In this document: piece after piece, positions 27,812 through 37,540 of the stretch
Layout: each line of letters starts with the position of its first letter
How positions within the stretch are numbered: position 1 is the stretch's first letter
DNA from: Colwellia chukchiensis
GTDB taxonomy: Bacteria > Pseudomonadota > Gammaproteobacteria > Enterobacterales > Alteromonadaceae
DNA length: 64,000 bases
Assembly: GCF_002104455.1 (NCBI RefSeq)
Contig: NZ_NBOC01000013.1
Location: 34,571 to 98,570, forward strand
Direction of reading: 5' to 3'
The notes under the pieces: model-generated
Databases searched by the model: none
Told to the model about the DNA's origin: nothing
What the model saw: the letters and a program-made list of their open reading frames with translations, nothing else
Position numbers and translations under genes: made by a program

Positions 27812-29059
27812 TTAGCTCCTGACTTGCCCTGCACCATTAACCAAGTATTTTTCTGTGGTTAAAGATTCAATACCCATAGGGCCATAGGCATGTAATTTAG
27901 TGGTTGCGATGCCGATTTCAGCACCAAGCCCTAACTGAGAGCCATCCGAAAAGCGTGATGAGGCGTTAACCATAACCACTGACGCGTCAACAAGTTGCTG
28001 AAATTTGCTCGCCGTTTGTTGGTCTTCAGTACAAATAACTTCAGTATGATTACTACCAAATTGGTCAATATGTTCTACCGCTTGCGCAAAATCATCGACG
28101 GCGCGTATTGCTATCTCTAAGCTTAAGTATTCTGCACCAAAATCTTCGAGCGCTATTGGTTTGCTGTTGTCAAAATAGGGCTCACTTGCTGCGCAGGCAT
28201 TAACCTGCACGCCTTTCTCTTGCAAGTGTTTGGCAACCATTGGCATAAACTCTTCGCTAATATCCTTATGCACCAATAACCCTTCCAACGCGTTACAAAC
28301 ACCGGTACGTTGAGTTTTACCGTTCGACAACAGTTTAAGTGCTTTTTCAAGATCGGCGGCTTTATCAACATAAAGATGACAAACGCCTTTATAGTGCTGA
28401 ATAACCGGAATTTGACTATTTTCGCTGACAAAATTAATCAACCCTTCACCACCACGCGGGATAACTAAATTCAGGTATTTTTTCTGAGTCAGTAATTGCT
28501 TCATCAAGCCTCGATCAGGATCGGCAATAACGGTAATGATCTCTTTTGGTAACTGATAATCTATCAATACCTGCTGTAACACCTTGGCAATGGCTAAACT
28601 ACTGTTTAAGGCTTCTTTACCGCCTCTTAAAATCACCGCATTACCTGACTTAATACATAATCCCGCGGCGTCAGCAGTAACATTAGGGCGTGCTTCGAAA
28701 ATCATACAAATCACCCCTAGCGGCACACGCATTTTGCTAATTTCAAGGCCATTTGGCATCACCTTTTGACCATTAATGCTGCCAACAACATCCGGCAACT
28801 GTGCTACCGTTTCTAAGCCTATTGCCATATCTTCTATTCGTTGGTCATTTAATTGCAACCTGTCTAGCATTGCCTCGCTCAGACCATTTGTTTTTGCAAA
28901 GTTTATATCCAAGCTATTCGCTTGAAATATATCGCTTTTGTTTGCTCTAAGCGCATCTGCCATATCAGTAAGTAGCTTAGTTTTTGTTTCGTTACTTTGT
29001 ATCGCCATCACTTTTGCAGCTTGTGCTGCACTGTATGCTATGTTGGTAATTGTGTTCAT
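27812..29059 (-). CDS. proA: Gamma-glutamyl phosphate reductase
   Basis: 415 residues of the ALDH-like ProA family. The catalytic cysteine is in the TGVCNALEGLL segment; IPRGGEGLINFV and the GPMGIESLTTEKY C-terminus are typical. It reduces gamma-glutamyl phosphate to glutamate semialdehyde. Its ATG overlaps the proB stop (TAATG), so the labile intermediate is made and used by proteins produced together. Confidence 0.97.
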   Translation of the reverse strand: MNTITNIAYSAAQAAKVMAIQSNETKTKLLTDMADALRANKSDIFQANSLDINFAKTNGLSEAMLDRLQLNDQRIEDMAIGLETVAQLPDVVGSINGQKVMPNGLEISKMRVPLGVICMIFEARPNVTADAAGLCIKSGNAVILRGGKEALNSSLAIAKVLQQVLIDYQLPKEIITVIADPDRGLMKQLLTQKKYLNLVIPRGGEGLINFVSENSQIPVIQHYKGVCHLYVDKAADLEKALKLLSNGKTQRTGVCNALEGLLVHKDISEEFMPMVAKHLQEKGVQVNACAASEPYFDNSKPIALEDFGAEYLSLEIAIRAVDDFAQAVEHIDQFGSNHTEVICTEDQQTASKFQQLVDASVVMVNASSRFSDGSQLGLGAEIGIATTKLHAYGPMGIESLTTEKYLVNGAGQVRS

Positions 29060-30174
29060 TAAGACTCCATTAACGCAATATATTGAGTAGAAAGAATTGG
29101 GCTTTGCGTTTTATCAAATTGTTCAGAAATATCTTGGTTATCGCTGTCAGCAACAAAGTTGAGCAAACAGCTACTGTAATTGGTTTTTACTTTTGCTAAT
29201 TTATCGCCGTTGTCTTTACGCAACATAACAATATCACCAGACGCAAAATCACCATTAACGCTGAGCAGGTCATCAGCCTGCAAGAGGTCACTGCTATCAT
29301 TATCTTTAATATCGTACTGATCACTGACAATCAGCTCACCTTGGGCGCGGGTGGTATGGCGCATCCAATGCACACCGTCTAGCATAGGCGTTTTATGAGA
29401 ATAAAAGTGCGTACCTGGGTTTCTATTCGCTAACAAATGCTGAAAGCTTTGCGCCTGAAAGCCATTAACAATGTAAGTGTCGATACCATGTGAAACCGCT
29501 TTTTCCGCCGCTTGAATTTTGGTTTTCATACCGCCAGTGCCAACAGCACTGGTGGCACCACCGGCCATTGCATAAATGTCTTGATCAATTTTATATACAT
29601 CTGAGACCAGTTTCGCGTCGCTGTTAAGATGCGGGTTTTCTTCGTATAAACCATCGATATCCGAGCAAATAATAAGCGCATCTGCATGGGCAGCCGTGGC
29701 TACCATAGCGGATAAATTATCATTATCCCCCACCTTTAATTTATCGGTAGTAACGGCATCGTTTTCATTAATGATCGGCAAAATGTCATGGGCTAATAAG
29801 GTAGTGATCGTTTCCCGGATGCTTTCATAGCGAACGCGATTGCGTAAATCAGCGTGTGTTAAAAGTAGCTGCGCGGAAGGAAAATCAAATAATTCATCCC
29901 ATGTTGCCATCATTTCTGCTTGGCCTGCCGCTGCCATCGCTTTTTTTACCACAATATTTGCTTCATCATTACTCGCCGTGCCGCGATTAAATAAATGTGA
30001 TCCTGCAGCAATCGAGCCCGAAGACACTAAAACAACTTGAATGCCTAAGCCACGACATTGCTTGATAAAATCTGCAATGCTGCGTAAATATTGACTACTG
30101 CAACCTGCTTTTTCTGGGGCGATTAATGCGCTACCGACTTTAATAACGATCTTTTGCCAATGTTTAATGTTCAC
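29059..30174 (-). CDS. proB: Glutamate 5-kinase
   Basis: 371 residues: an amino-acid kinase domain (VIKVGSALIA at the start, LLTHADLRNR, INENDAV, GDNDNLSA) and a C-terminal PUA domain from about residue 275. It phosphorylates glutamate to start proline synthesis and is normally feedback-inhibited by proline. The start is GTG at 30174 behind AAGGAT. The leader AAGGATTTACCGTGA is identical to that of kbl. A 755-bp gap lies upstream. Confidence 0.97.
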   Translation of the reverse strand: MNIKHWQKIVIKVGSALIAPEKAGCSSQYLRSIADFIKQCRGLGIQVVLVSSGSIAAGSHLFNRGTASNDEANIVVKKAMAAAGQAEMMATWDELFDFPSAQLLLTHADLRNRVRYESIRETITTLLAHDILPIINENDAVTTDKLKVGDNDNLSAMVATAAHADALIICSDIDGLYEENPHLNSDAKLVSDVYKIDQDIYAMAGGATSAVGTGGMKTKIQAAEKAVSHGIDTYIVNGFQAQSFQHLLANRNPGTHFYSHKTPMLDGVHWMRHTTRAQGELIVSDQYDIKDNDSSDLLQADDLLSVNGDFASGDIVMLRKDNGDKLAKVKTNYSSCLLNFVADSDNQDISEQFDKTQSPILSTQYIALMES

Positions 30175-30930
30175 GGTAAATCCTTGTTTTATATACTGCT
30201 AGTTTGTTTGCTCTGCTTAGGTGTAACTTAAAGTGGCGTATCAATACCCAAAACCGTTCGTCATAAGCGCTTAGCTTGTTCACTATTAGTCCAGTTAATT
30301 TCTGTACTGCGCCGCCTGCGCTCAAAATCATGACTTAGCAACAGCTAGGCTAAAAATATCTAGGTATTTACTGATAATTTAGTTCCAGTACAAACTAATT
30401 AACATGATTTAAATCGTCGCCTTTTAAGCGCTGTGTTAGCGAGAAACACTGCTATAGCTAACGCTTTATACTTTAATTTTATTTTTGTCAGTCGTACTGA
30501 CTTAATCATCGAAGATAAGGTAGAAAAACCTCAGCCCGATGGTGAGTAGTTGATTAAGCTATAATAATTAGCTTTTTATTTTAATTCACAACTGACAGAA
30601 GCATAAAATTTGGTGGGGTATCACCACTAATACTCGCGACTAATCGTGCGTTGTTTATCAGTATTAGCTGTGCTGAAAACATAATATAAATTCTTGATAA
30701 CTTTACCTCTCCTAAAGACTCACGATTATTAGTTAGTACACTAATGATGGGCATACTAACGATGTTAAGCATTAAAATCAAGACTTGATTAGAAAAACAG
30801 CACTAAAAGAGACAAATAAACGCAATCGCTAATCGAATTTCCTGAAAGCAAGAAAGTACTAGTTATTGCCAGCGTTCCTCGTTAGAATTTCAGCAAAGTT
30901 GATAAGTGCGACCTAGCAGGCAAACACACC
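30175..30930. other. Large intergenic region between proB and the MarR gene
   Basis: 756 bases without a convincing gene. Seen: a bulged hairpin AAGCG(ctgt)GTTAGC / GCTAACGCTT (about 30426-30466) followed by a T-rich stretch; a perfect hairpin GTCAGT-CGT-ACTGAC (30487-30501); and AAGCTA-N7-TAGCTT followed by TTTATTTT (30556-30581). The first and third look like plus-strand terminators with no gene in front, so a short untranslated RNA is possible but unproven. A 66-codon frame on the minus strand (30581-30781) starts with TTG and lacks a ribosome site. Confidence 0.4.
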
Positions 30931-31419
30931 ATGGAAAAATACGATGAGTTATTTATATCAATCCGAAGAATTATTCGGGCCATTGACCTACGCTCAAAAA
31001 AACTCAGCAAAGAAGCCGGCATTACGGGCCCGCAGTTGCTGATACTGCAAGAGCTAGAGCGCATGGAGGGTATTACCGCCAAAGATGTATCCACTAACGT
31101 ACACTTAAGCCAGGCCACGGTAACCAGTATTTTGGATCGCTTAGAAGCTAAGCATTATATTAAGCGAGTCAGAAGTGATAGCGATCGTAGACGCATTGCC
31201 TTATATCTAACCGAAGAGGGCATACAAACATTATCTAATGCGCCGCAACCCATTGAAGATAGTTTTGTTGAAAAGTTTAGTGCGCTAAAAGACTGGCAAC
31301 AATATCAATTGCTATCCAGTGTTGAACAAATCGCAGATATGATGGGCGCGTCGGAAATTGATGCTGCTCCGGTGCTTAATATTGGTGAATTAACCACCAC
31401 AGAGCAAGCGGAAAAATAA
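30931..31419 (+). CDS. MarR family transcriptional regulator
   Basis: 162 residues with a winged-helix domain: ITGPQLLILQELER, ITAKDVSTNVHLSQATVTSILDRLEAKHYI as helix-turn-helix, and RSDSDRRRIALYLTEEG as the wing. The MarR family usually represses nearby genes and responds to small ligands. The gene stands alone beside the long upstream gap, so its targets may include itself. The C-terminal 25 residues are acidic and probably disordered. Ligand unknown. Confidence 0.88.
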   Translation: MEKYDELFISIRRIIRAIDLRSKKLSKEAGITGPQLLILQELERMEGITAKDVSTNVHLSQATVTSILDRLEAKHYIKRVRSDSDRRRIALYLTEEGIQTLSNAPQPIEDSFVEKFSALKDWQQYQLLSSVEQIADMMGASEIDAAPVLNIGELTTTEQAEK

Positions 31420-31468
31420 ACCTATGGTCTCGCACGCCAAATAACCGGTTTAACGTCCGTTAAATCAC

Positions 31469-31504
31469 ATTGATGATACTCAGCAGGTACAGAGTATCAT
31501 CAAT
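31469..31504. terminator. Convergent terminator after the MarR gene
   Basis: A perfect 13-bp stem ATTGATGATACTC/GAGTATCATCAAT (31469-31481 with 31492-31504) with a 10-base loop lies between two converging genes. T-runs are lacking, but the position suggests a shared terminator. Confidence 0.6.
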
Positions 31505-31517
31505 ATCTGGCAATATA

Positions 31518-32465
31518 TTACTGCGCTATCTTTAAATAGTCTTTGATTATTTCTGCACCGGTATCGGCTTGGATAGGCTTAAAGATAAACCCTGAAATAC
31601 CATAACTTTGACAACGCTCAATAAGCGCCTTATCGGTTACCGATGACAACATAACCACAGGCACATTACTGCCATTGGCACGAATGTTAGCTAACGCTTG
31701 ATCACCGTTCATCTCGCCCATAACCACGTCCATGATCATAAAATCAGGTTGTTCTTGCTGCACCATAGTAACCGCAACGGCACCATCATTGGCTTCAATA
31801 ACATTGCTATAGCCAAGTTGTGACAAATAGCGCTTTAAGGCTTTACGGATCATGGCGCTATCATCGACCAATAAAATTTTACTTTCACTAGGCAATACTT
31901 TGCTATGAGGATTGGCAATACCGGTACTAGCTTCTCGCTTAACGCCTATGGATTGATATTCAACATTACGGATCAGTAAATTAAAGTAATAGCGACCAAC
32001 GCCATTAACGCTAATGGGCACAGTGATGACTTCTTTAACCCCAACTAAATACTTGTCCATATCATTAACATCATGCACAAAGTACGGGCTAGAAAATTTA
32101 TAATCTAAGCTATAACGGCCATGTAAATCCGTAGAACGACCAACAATTGTGTTACCCCACTCGGCGAGGGCATTGCTTAAGTCTTCATTAATTTCAGTAA
32201 ATTGGTACTTCTCTTCAAACATATGCTCACAAACCGAGTTGCCGATGGCAATGGCGGTTTCTGGGTAGTGGTGCATCATGATCACACCGTCTAAGCCTCC
32301 CGTCACCTCTGAGCAAACGGCATATCCCTTAAAGCGAAAGTCATCAACATTATCAACAAAGGCATCACCGGCTTCACCAACTAAGTTGGTCATTGCTGTT
32401 AAGCTGGCAAGTGACTCATTAATAAAAGGGTATAAAATAACTTTATATAAAGCTTCTACTGACAT
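31518..32465 (-). CDS. CheX-like phosphatase domain fused to a response-regulator receiver
   Basis: The start at ATG 32465 (AAGGAA five bases upstream) gives 315 residues; a longer frame to 32507 adds 14 unlikely residues. Residues 1-175 resemble CheX, with the phosphatase motif E102-W-G-N105 (ExxN). Residues 196-313 are a receiver domain with acidic pair D201/D202, phospho-acceptor D246, S274 and K296 all present. CheX dephosphorylates CheY-P, so the fusion could act on its own receiver or on others. No output domain is seen. The gene stands alone. Confidence 0.75.
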   Translation of the reverse strand: MSVEALYKVILYPFINESLASLTAMTNLVGEAGDAFVDNVDDFRFKGYAVCSEVTGGLDGVIMMHHYPETAIAIGNSVCEHMFEEKYQFTEINEDLSNALAEWGNTIVGRSTDLHGRYSLDYKFSSPYFVHDVNDMDKYLVGVKEVITVPISVNGVGRYYFNLLIRNVEYQSIGVKREASTGIANPHSKVLPSESKILLVDDSAMIRKALKRYLSQLGYSNVIEANDGAVAVTMVQQEQPDFMIMDVVMGEMNGDQALANIRANGSNVPVVMLSSVTDKALIERCQSYGISGFIFKPIQADTGAEIIKDYLKIAQ

Positions 32466-32579
32466 GGTTATTCCTTGAGTGTAATTGTTATTATTGACCA
32501 AATGCATAGTACAATACTAAGCGAAAAAGGGAATAACAAGTTTCATAGCAACATACGATAAACGCCAACTTGCGATTGC

Positions 32580-33071
32580 CTATTGCAGTAACGGGCCATC
32601 AATCATGTAAAACTTACTAGCCGCATTAATTAACGACTGGGCCGTTAATGCTGCAACACCGTATACATAGGTTGTCACATCATAACGCGCCATAATAGTT
32701 TGCAACAACACATCAAAATCGCCGTCACCCGAAAGTAATATCACAATATCAACCTCAGGTGCCACTGTCATCACATCAACAGCGATACCAACATCCCAAT
32801 CCCCTTTCGCTGAGCCATCCCTGCGCTGAATAAACGGCTTTAACTTAACATCAAAGCCAATATGTTTGAGGGCTTTTTGAAACTTATGCTGCTGATCATC
32901 ATGACGCTGCGTTGCATAAGCGTTAGCCACCACAATGTCACCTGATTGACTGATCTGCTGCCAAAATGTGCGGTAGTTAAACTGCTGTTGAAACGTATCG
33001 CGTGTCGTGTAGTAAATATTCTGTACATCAACAAAAATCGCTATTTTAGGCGCTTGCGTCTTTATGACCAT
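32580..33071 (-). CDS. NYN domain protein (LabA/DUF88 type)
   Basis: Start set at ATG 33071, giving 163 residues. The PIN-like NYN fold is shown by KIAIFVDVQNIYYT, GDWDVGIAVDVMT and LLSGDGDFDVLL, which supply the acidic cluster for metal binding. Relatives are putative RNases of the LabA/DUF88 group. A frame running up to 33149 would add a Phe/Leu-rich stretch that is merely translation of the AT-rich promoter region. The gene is single. Confidence 0.82.
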   Translation of the reverse strand: MVIKTQAPKIAIFVDVQNIYYTTRDTFQQQFNYRTFWQQISQSGDIVVANAYATQRHDDQQHKFQKALKHIGFDVKLKPFIQRRDGSAKGDWDVGIAVDVMTVAPEVDIVILLSGDGDFDVLLQTIMARYDVTTYVYGVAALTAQSLINAASKFYMIDGPLLQ

Positions 33072-33341
33072 AACAATGAATACTAAAAGAAAAAGAAAAA
33101 GATAAAATAGAGTATACTCGCAGCGCTTGTTAATTACTCGCTTTCTCAACGCTTATTGGCGTTATTAAAAGCCAATATTTAACAACACCTGATATTATTT
33201 TGACAAAAAAATGCCATACAGATATGACGGATCAGCCCTGATAACTGCGCAAATAACCGATGACGTAACGCTGTTAGCAAAAGAGACATATTTTGTCCTA
33301 AGTGCTACAATAAACGGTCAAATAAAGCTGAGTAAAACAAT

Positions 33342-35783
33342 ATGTTAGCCATTCGTAAATTTTTTTATTTATTATTACGTTTACCTGTCGCCTTATTGGT
33401 GCGCTGTCGAGTTGTCGCAGATGAGAAAATTAGCAACGGCCAGTTAAACGCTGAGCAGCCGGTGTTTTATGTCTTGCGCCACCAATCTGCCAGTGATGTA
33501 TTATCACTGCGTATTGCCTGTAAAAAAGCCCAGCTTCCTGATCCATTAAGCCCGGTAGAAGTCGATGGTCAAACCCGTTCTCGATTATTATTCTTAGCCA
33601 AACCAACGGCTTTGCTGCAGTGGCGTAAAACCGCAAAAACTTCGGCAATTGCACAAGGGTTTGAATTGCTCAGTGCCCATGCCAGTAACGAACAACTAGA
33701 CGCACAGTTAATCCCCGCCAATGTTATTTGGGGTCGCACGCCAACGAAAGAAAAAAACAATACTAATGTCGGCACCTTGCTGGCAGATCAAGAATCTCCC
33801 ACTTGGCTGCGTAAATTTTTTATTGTCTTGTTTTTAGGTCGTCATACTATGGTGCGCTTTAGTGAGGCGATATCTTTTCGCCAGATGGCCGATCAACATG
33901 GTAGCAACGAGGCCAGTGCTCGCAAACTCATGCGCATTGCGCGCTTTCATTTTCATCGTCAAACCATAGCAGCAACTGGCCCTCGACTTATGCATCGCCA
34001 ACAAATGTTTAAAAATTTATTGGTGAACCCCGCGATACAACGGGTGATCAACGAAGAAATAAAAAATAAAAACATCAGTGAAGCTGAAGCAAAAAAACAA
34101 GCGTTAGCAATCATGGATGAAATAGCCGGTGATTACCGAGATGTAACTGTGCGCCTTGGCGAGCGCATTTTAGGCTGGCTCTGGAAGCGACTTTACCGTG
34201 ACATTAAGGTCAATCAAGCAGAGCGCTTACGCAATTTAGCGCAAGAAGGTCATGAAATTATCTATTTGCCTTGTCATCGTAGCCACATGGACTACTTACT
34301 GCTGACTTATGTCATTTACCAACAAGGCTTAGTTACACCGCGTATTGCCGCCGGCATTAATTTAAACTTTTGGCCTGCAGGCCCGATTTTCAGAAAGGCC
34401 GGCGCATTTTTTATTCGTCGTAGCTTTAAAGGTAATCGCCTTTATTCCACTATTTTTCGCGAATACCTGAGCTTGCTTTTTGAGCGTGGTTACTCGGTCA
34501 AGTACTACGCAGAAGGTGGACGAAGTCGCACTGGTCGTTTACTGACACCGAAAACCGGTATGCTTGCCATGACCATTCAAAGCTTATTGCGCGGCATCAA
34601 TCGCCCGCTGACAATAGTGCCAGTTTATTTAGGTTATGAACACGTTATGGAAGTGGGTACTTACCATAAAGAATTGAGCGGTAGTCAAAAGAAAGGCGAA
34701 TCAATTGTTGGGGTTATAAAAGCGATTCGAAGCCTGCGTAACTATGGTAATGGTTATGTTAACTTTGGTGAGCCTATTAATATTAATCAGTTTTTAAACC
34801 AAGACGTACCTGACTGGAAACAAGCCATAGACCCGATTGATCCACAAAAGCCAAGTTGGTTAAATCCGAGTGTCAACAAGCTTGCACAGCAAGTGATGAC
34901 CAACATCAATCAATGTGCAGCATTAAACGGTGTGGCCTTAGTGGCTTTAATTTTACATGCCACTGAAAATAAGGCCTTAAGTAAAATAGAGCTTATTGAG
35001 CAAATCGACTTTTTCTTGGCGTTGCAGCATGCGGCCCCTTACCATAATGAATTAACCTTACCTTCAGAAAGTGGTGCAGCAATACTAGAGCACGTTATTA
35101 GTCTTGATAAGCTAACCGTCAACCAAGACAGCTTGGGTGAAATTATCTCGCTTACCGACAGTGCCGTATTAGAGTTGCGCTATTATCGTAATAATATTCT
35201 CCATACCTTTATCGTACCTTCCTTGGTATGCCGCTTTTTAGAGCGTAACGCAAAAGTTGCTGAAACCGCCTTAATCAGTCAAATTCAACGCTTAGTTCAG
35301 TTACTTAAAAGTGATATGTTTTTATGGCAAAACGACGATATTGTTGCACAACAAACGCTTGCCATTTGCCACCACTTGCAGCAACACAATATTGCCAAGC
35401 AAAGTAAGTCAGGCTTTTGGAGTTTGTGTGCGGAAGATGATAAACGGGCAAAAGTTCGTTTAGTCGCTGAATGTGTTAATGAAACTATGCAACGTGTTGC
35501 GATTATCAGCTCATTGTTGACTCAGTTAGCACCGATTAAAAAGTCTAGTCTCGACGAGAAAGTACTCGTCATTGCCCAAAGGTTGTCGGTATTAAATAAC
35601 ATTAGTGCCCCTGAGTTTATTGATAAGAAAGCCCAGTCAACCTTAATAGCAGCCATGAGAGAGCAAGGCTATATTGATTTAGATGATAACGGCCAATTAG
35701 TGGCCAGCAATTCATTGAGCCAGTTGAGAGCCTCAATTAGCAACTTAGTTGAAATTGAAGTGCTACAAAGCATCATACCTTAA
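33342..35783 (+). CDS. plsB: Glycerol-3-phosphate 1-O-acyltransferase
   Basis: 813 residues, full length. The acyltransferase block I is H312-RSHM-D317; FIRRSFKGNRLYS, YAEGGRSRTGRLLTPKTGM and VPVYLGYE follow as blocks II to IV. PlsB attaches the first fatty acid to sn-glycerol-3-phosphate using acyl-ACP or acyl-CoA at the inner membrane, starting phospholipid synthesis. The gene is single, converging with ubiA across a hairpin. Confidence 0.97.
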   Translation: MLAIRKFFYLLLRLPVALLVRCRVVADEKISNGQLNAEQPVFYVLRHQSASDVLSLRIACKKAQLPDPLSPVEVDGQTRSRLLFLAKPTALLQWRKTAKTSAIAQGFELLSAHASNEQLDAQLIPANVIWGRTPTKEKNNTNVGTLLADQESPTWLRKFFIVLFLGRHTMVRFSEAISFRQMADQHGSNEASARKLMRIARFHFHRQTIAATGPRLMHRQQMFKNLLVNPAIQRVINEEIKNKNISEAEAKKQALAIMDEIAGDYRDVTVRLGERILGWLWKRLYRDIKVNQAERLRNLAQEGHEIIYLPCHRSHMDYLLLTYVIYQQGLVTPRIAAGINLNFWPAGPIFRKAGAFFIRRSFKGNRLYSTIFREYLSLLFERGYSVKYYAEGGRSRTGRLLTPKTGMLAMTIQSLLRGINRPLTIVPVYLGYEHVMEVGTYHKELSGSQKKGESIVGVIKAIRSLRNYGNGYVNFGEPININQFLNQDVPDWKQAIDPIDPQKPSWLNPSVNKLAQQVMTNINQCAALNGVALVALILHATENKALSKIELIEQIDFFLALQHAAPYHNELTLPSESGAAILEHVISLDKLTVNQDSLGEIISLTDSAVLELRYYRNNILHTFIVPSLVCRFLERNAKVAETALISQIQRLVQLLKSDMFLWQNDDIVAQQTLAICHHLQQHNIAKQSKSGFWSLCAEDDKRAKVRLVAECVNETMQRVAIISSLLTQLAPIKKSSLDEKVLVIAQRLSVLNNISAPEFIDKKAQSTLIAAMREQGYIDLDDNGQLVASNSLSQLRASISNLVEIEVLQSIIP

Positions 35784-35800
35784 TCTTGGTATAGTAAAAC

Positions 35801-35826
35801 GCATGGCTAGCAAGTGCTAGCCATGC
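35801..35826 (-). terminator. Hairpin between plsB and ubiA
   Basis: A perfect 11-bp stem GCATGGCTAGC/GCTAGCCATGC with loop AAGT; on the minus strand it is followed by GTTTTAC. It probably ends ubiA transcription and perhaps plsB too. Confidence 0.7.
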
Positions 35827-35869
35827 CTAGTCATCGAAGTTAACACTTGTTTTAGGTCAGTGATGGGGC

Positions 35870-36730
35870 TTATAAATACTCTACCGTAATACCTAAAAAC
35901 ACCACTAAACCAACATAGTGGTTATTTAAGAATGCTTGAAAACAACGGTCGCGATGGCGCTGAGCGATTAAGATTTGTTGATAGCTGAATAAGCCCGCGG
36001 CAATAACAAGCGCAAGCTGATAAGGCCAACCAAACGCTAACATTTCACCAACGGTAAATAATAAAGCTAAGGTCATTAACTGTAAAAACAGGATAATGCG
36101 CTTGTCATGATGTGCAAAAATTATCGCGGTTGATTTCACACCGATTTTTTCATCGTCTTCACGATCCACCATGGCATACATAGTATCATAGGCGACAGTC
36201 CACAGCAGATTAGCACTAAACAATAACCAAGCAACGGTCGGTATTTGCCCTTGCTGCTCGGCAAATGCCATGATCATACCCCAACTAAAGGCCGCCCCAA
36301 GCACTAGCTGTGGAAAGTGGGTAATACGCTTCATAAATGGATAACTCGCCGCTAATAGAGCCGCAACCACAGATAACATTATGGTATAGGCACTTAAAGT
36401 TAAGACTAGGGCAAACGCCAAAAGTAAGAAGGTGGCAAATAGCTGCAGTGCTTCACTACTTGACAACGCGCCGGTCACCAAGGGACGATTTTTCGTGCGC
36501 TCAACGGCGCCATCGATTTTACGATCGGCAAAATCATTAATAATACAGCCGGCACTGCGCATCAAAAACACGCCTAAGCTAAAGACCAACAACAATGATA
36601 AAGGCGGCCAACCGTCGGCAGCAATCCACAATGCCCAATAGGTGGGCCATAGCAGTAAATAGGTACCTATGGGCTTATCCATGCGGGTAATGTGTTTAAT
36701 GGCCGTTAATTTTTTTCTTAACTCGCTCAA
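35870..36730 (-). CDS. ubiA: 4-hydroxybenzoate polyprenyltransferase
   Basis: 286 residues with about eight membrane helices. The two Asp-rich motifs for polyprenyl diphosphate binding are NDFADRKID (near residue 67) and DREDDEKIG (near 191). UbiA joins the polyprenyl tail to 4-hydroxybenzoate in ubiquinone synthesis. It follows ubiC by 12 bases on the same strand, the usual ubiCA operon. Confidence 0.96.
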   Translation of the reverse strand: MSELRKKLTAIKHITRMDKPIGTYLLLWPTYWALWIAADGWPPLSLLLVFSLGVFLMRSAGCIINDFADRKIDGAVERTKNRPLVTGALSSSEALQLFATFLLLAFALVLTLSAYTIMLSVVAALLAASYPFMKRITHFPQLVLGAAFSWGMIMAFAEQQGQIPTVAWLLFSANLLWTVAYDTMYAMVDREDDEKIGVKSTAIIFAHHDKRIILFLQLMTLALLFTVGEMLAFGWPYQLALVIAAGLFSYQQILIAQRHRDRCFQAFLNNHYVGLVVFLGITVEYL

Positions 36731-36742
36731 GCTATTGCCCTT

Positions 36743-37309
36743 TTATGGTTGATATGCAAAAGCACCAGGTAAAAAAACTTCGGCCACCATTAATGGCTTA
36801 GCATCGAGTACAAAAGTGGAACGACGCCCCCATAAGGTGTGCTGTGGTGCAGTTAAGGCTAGATAATTGACTAAACGCGCTACGGTTGAGTCTTGCGCAA
36901 ATTTAGCCACTTCGATATTTTTTCGGGTTAAATCTTTATGATTAAACAGCACTTGCCCTAAAGATTGTGTGCCTAAATTTGCTAGTTGTTGCTGGTTGCC
37001 TGTTAGCGAGCTTAACGGTAATAAGCTGCGGGCAAACACTTGTGGCACTTCATCACAATACAATAAAACTTCACGCACTAGAACCTGCTCACCGGCGGCA
37101 ATATCTTGATTAGATTCAGCTTTCGCACAAATCTGTACTTGTTGCCCTAATAGCTCAACACGAAAATGTTGACACTGACCTTGCAATCGCGCCGTTAACG
37201 ACGTTGGATCAAGTAACCAGCTACGCAAGTGCTTAGATAAGGTAAACTGCTCTGGCGACTGCCAATTTGCCAGCATTTGTACAGGAAATAAAGAATGCTC
37301 TGTTGTCAT
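36743..37309 (-). CDS. ubiC: Chorismate lyase
   Basis: 188 residues of the UbiC family; WLLDPTSLTARL, VLVREVLLYCDEVP, LGQVLFNHKDLTR and LWGRRSTFVLDAKPLMVAEVF are characteristic. It removes pyruvate from chorismate to give 4-hydroxybenzoate, the substrate of the next gene ubiA. It is cytosolic and the first gene of the operon. Confidence 0.94.
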   Translation of the reverse strand: MTTEHSLFPVQMLANWQSPEQFTLSKHLRSWLLDPTSLTARLQGQCQHFRVELLGQQVQICAKAESNQDIAAGEQVLVREVLLYCDEVPQVFARSLLPLSSLTGNQQQLANLGTQSLGQVLFNHKDLTRKNIEVAKFAQDSTVARLVNYLALTAPQHTLWGRRSTFVLDAKPLMVAEVFLPGAFAYQP

Positions 37310-37540
37310 TGCAAAAACACATAACCGGAAAACGCCGTATCATAGCGTTTCAGCCAACAAAAATATAGTCTAGCGCCACTAATGCTCGCTAGTATACAGC
37401 TTGTTTGATTTGACATTGTCACCCGCAAAAAGCAAACAAAATTAAATATTTGCTAAAAAACACAGCACCTCAAGCAATTTCGCGTTATCATTTAGCTATT
37501 ATCACTAAGTCGAATTATTTTTCCGTGTGAGTGTTAAGAC

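Noticed and set aside
30581..30781. 66-codon frame on the minus strand in the proB-MarR gap
   Set aside because: It starts with TTG without a ribosome site, is low-complexity hydrophobic, and has no recognisable family.
33072..33149. Hydrophobic N-terminal extension of the NYN protein, resembling a membrane helix
   Set aside because: It begins at TTG and is translation of an AT-rich run in the promoter region; NYN proteins begin at the ATG used here.
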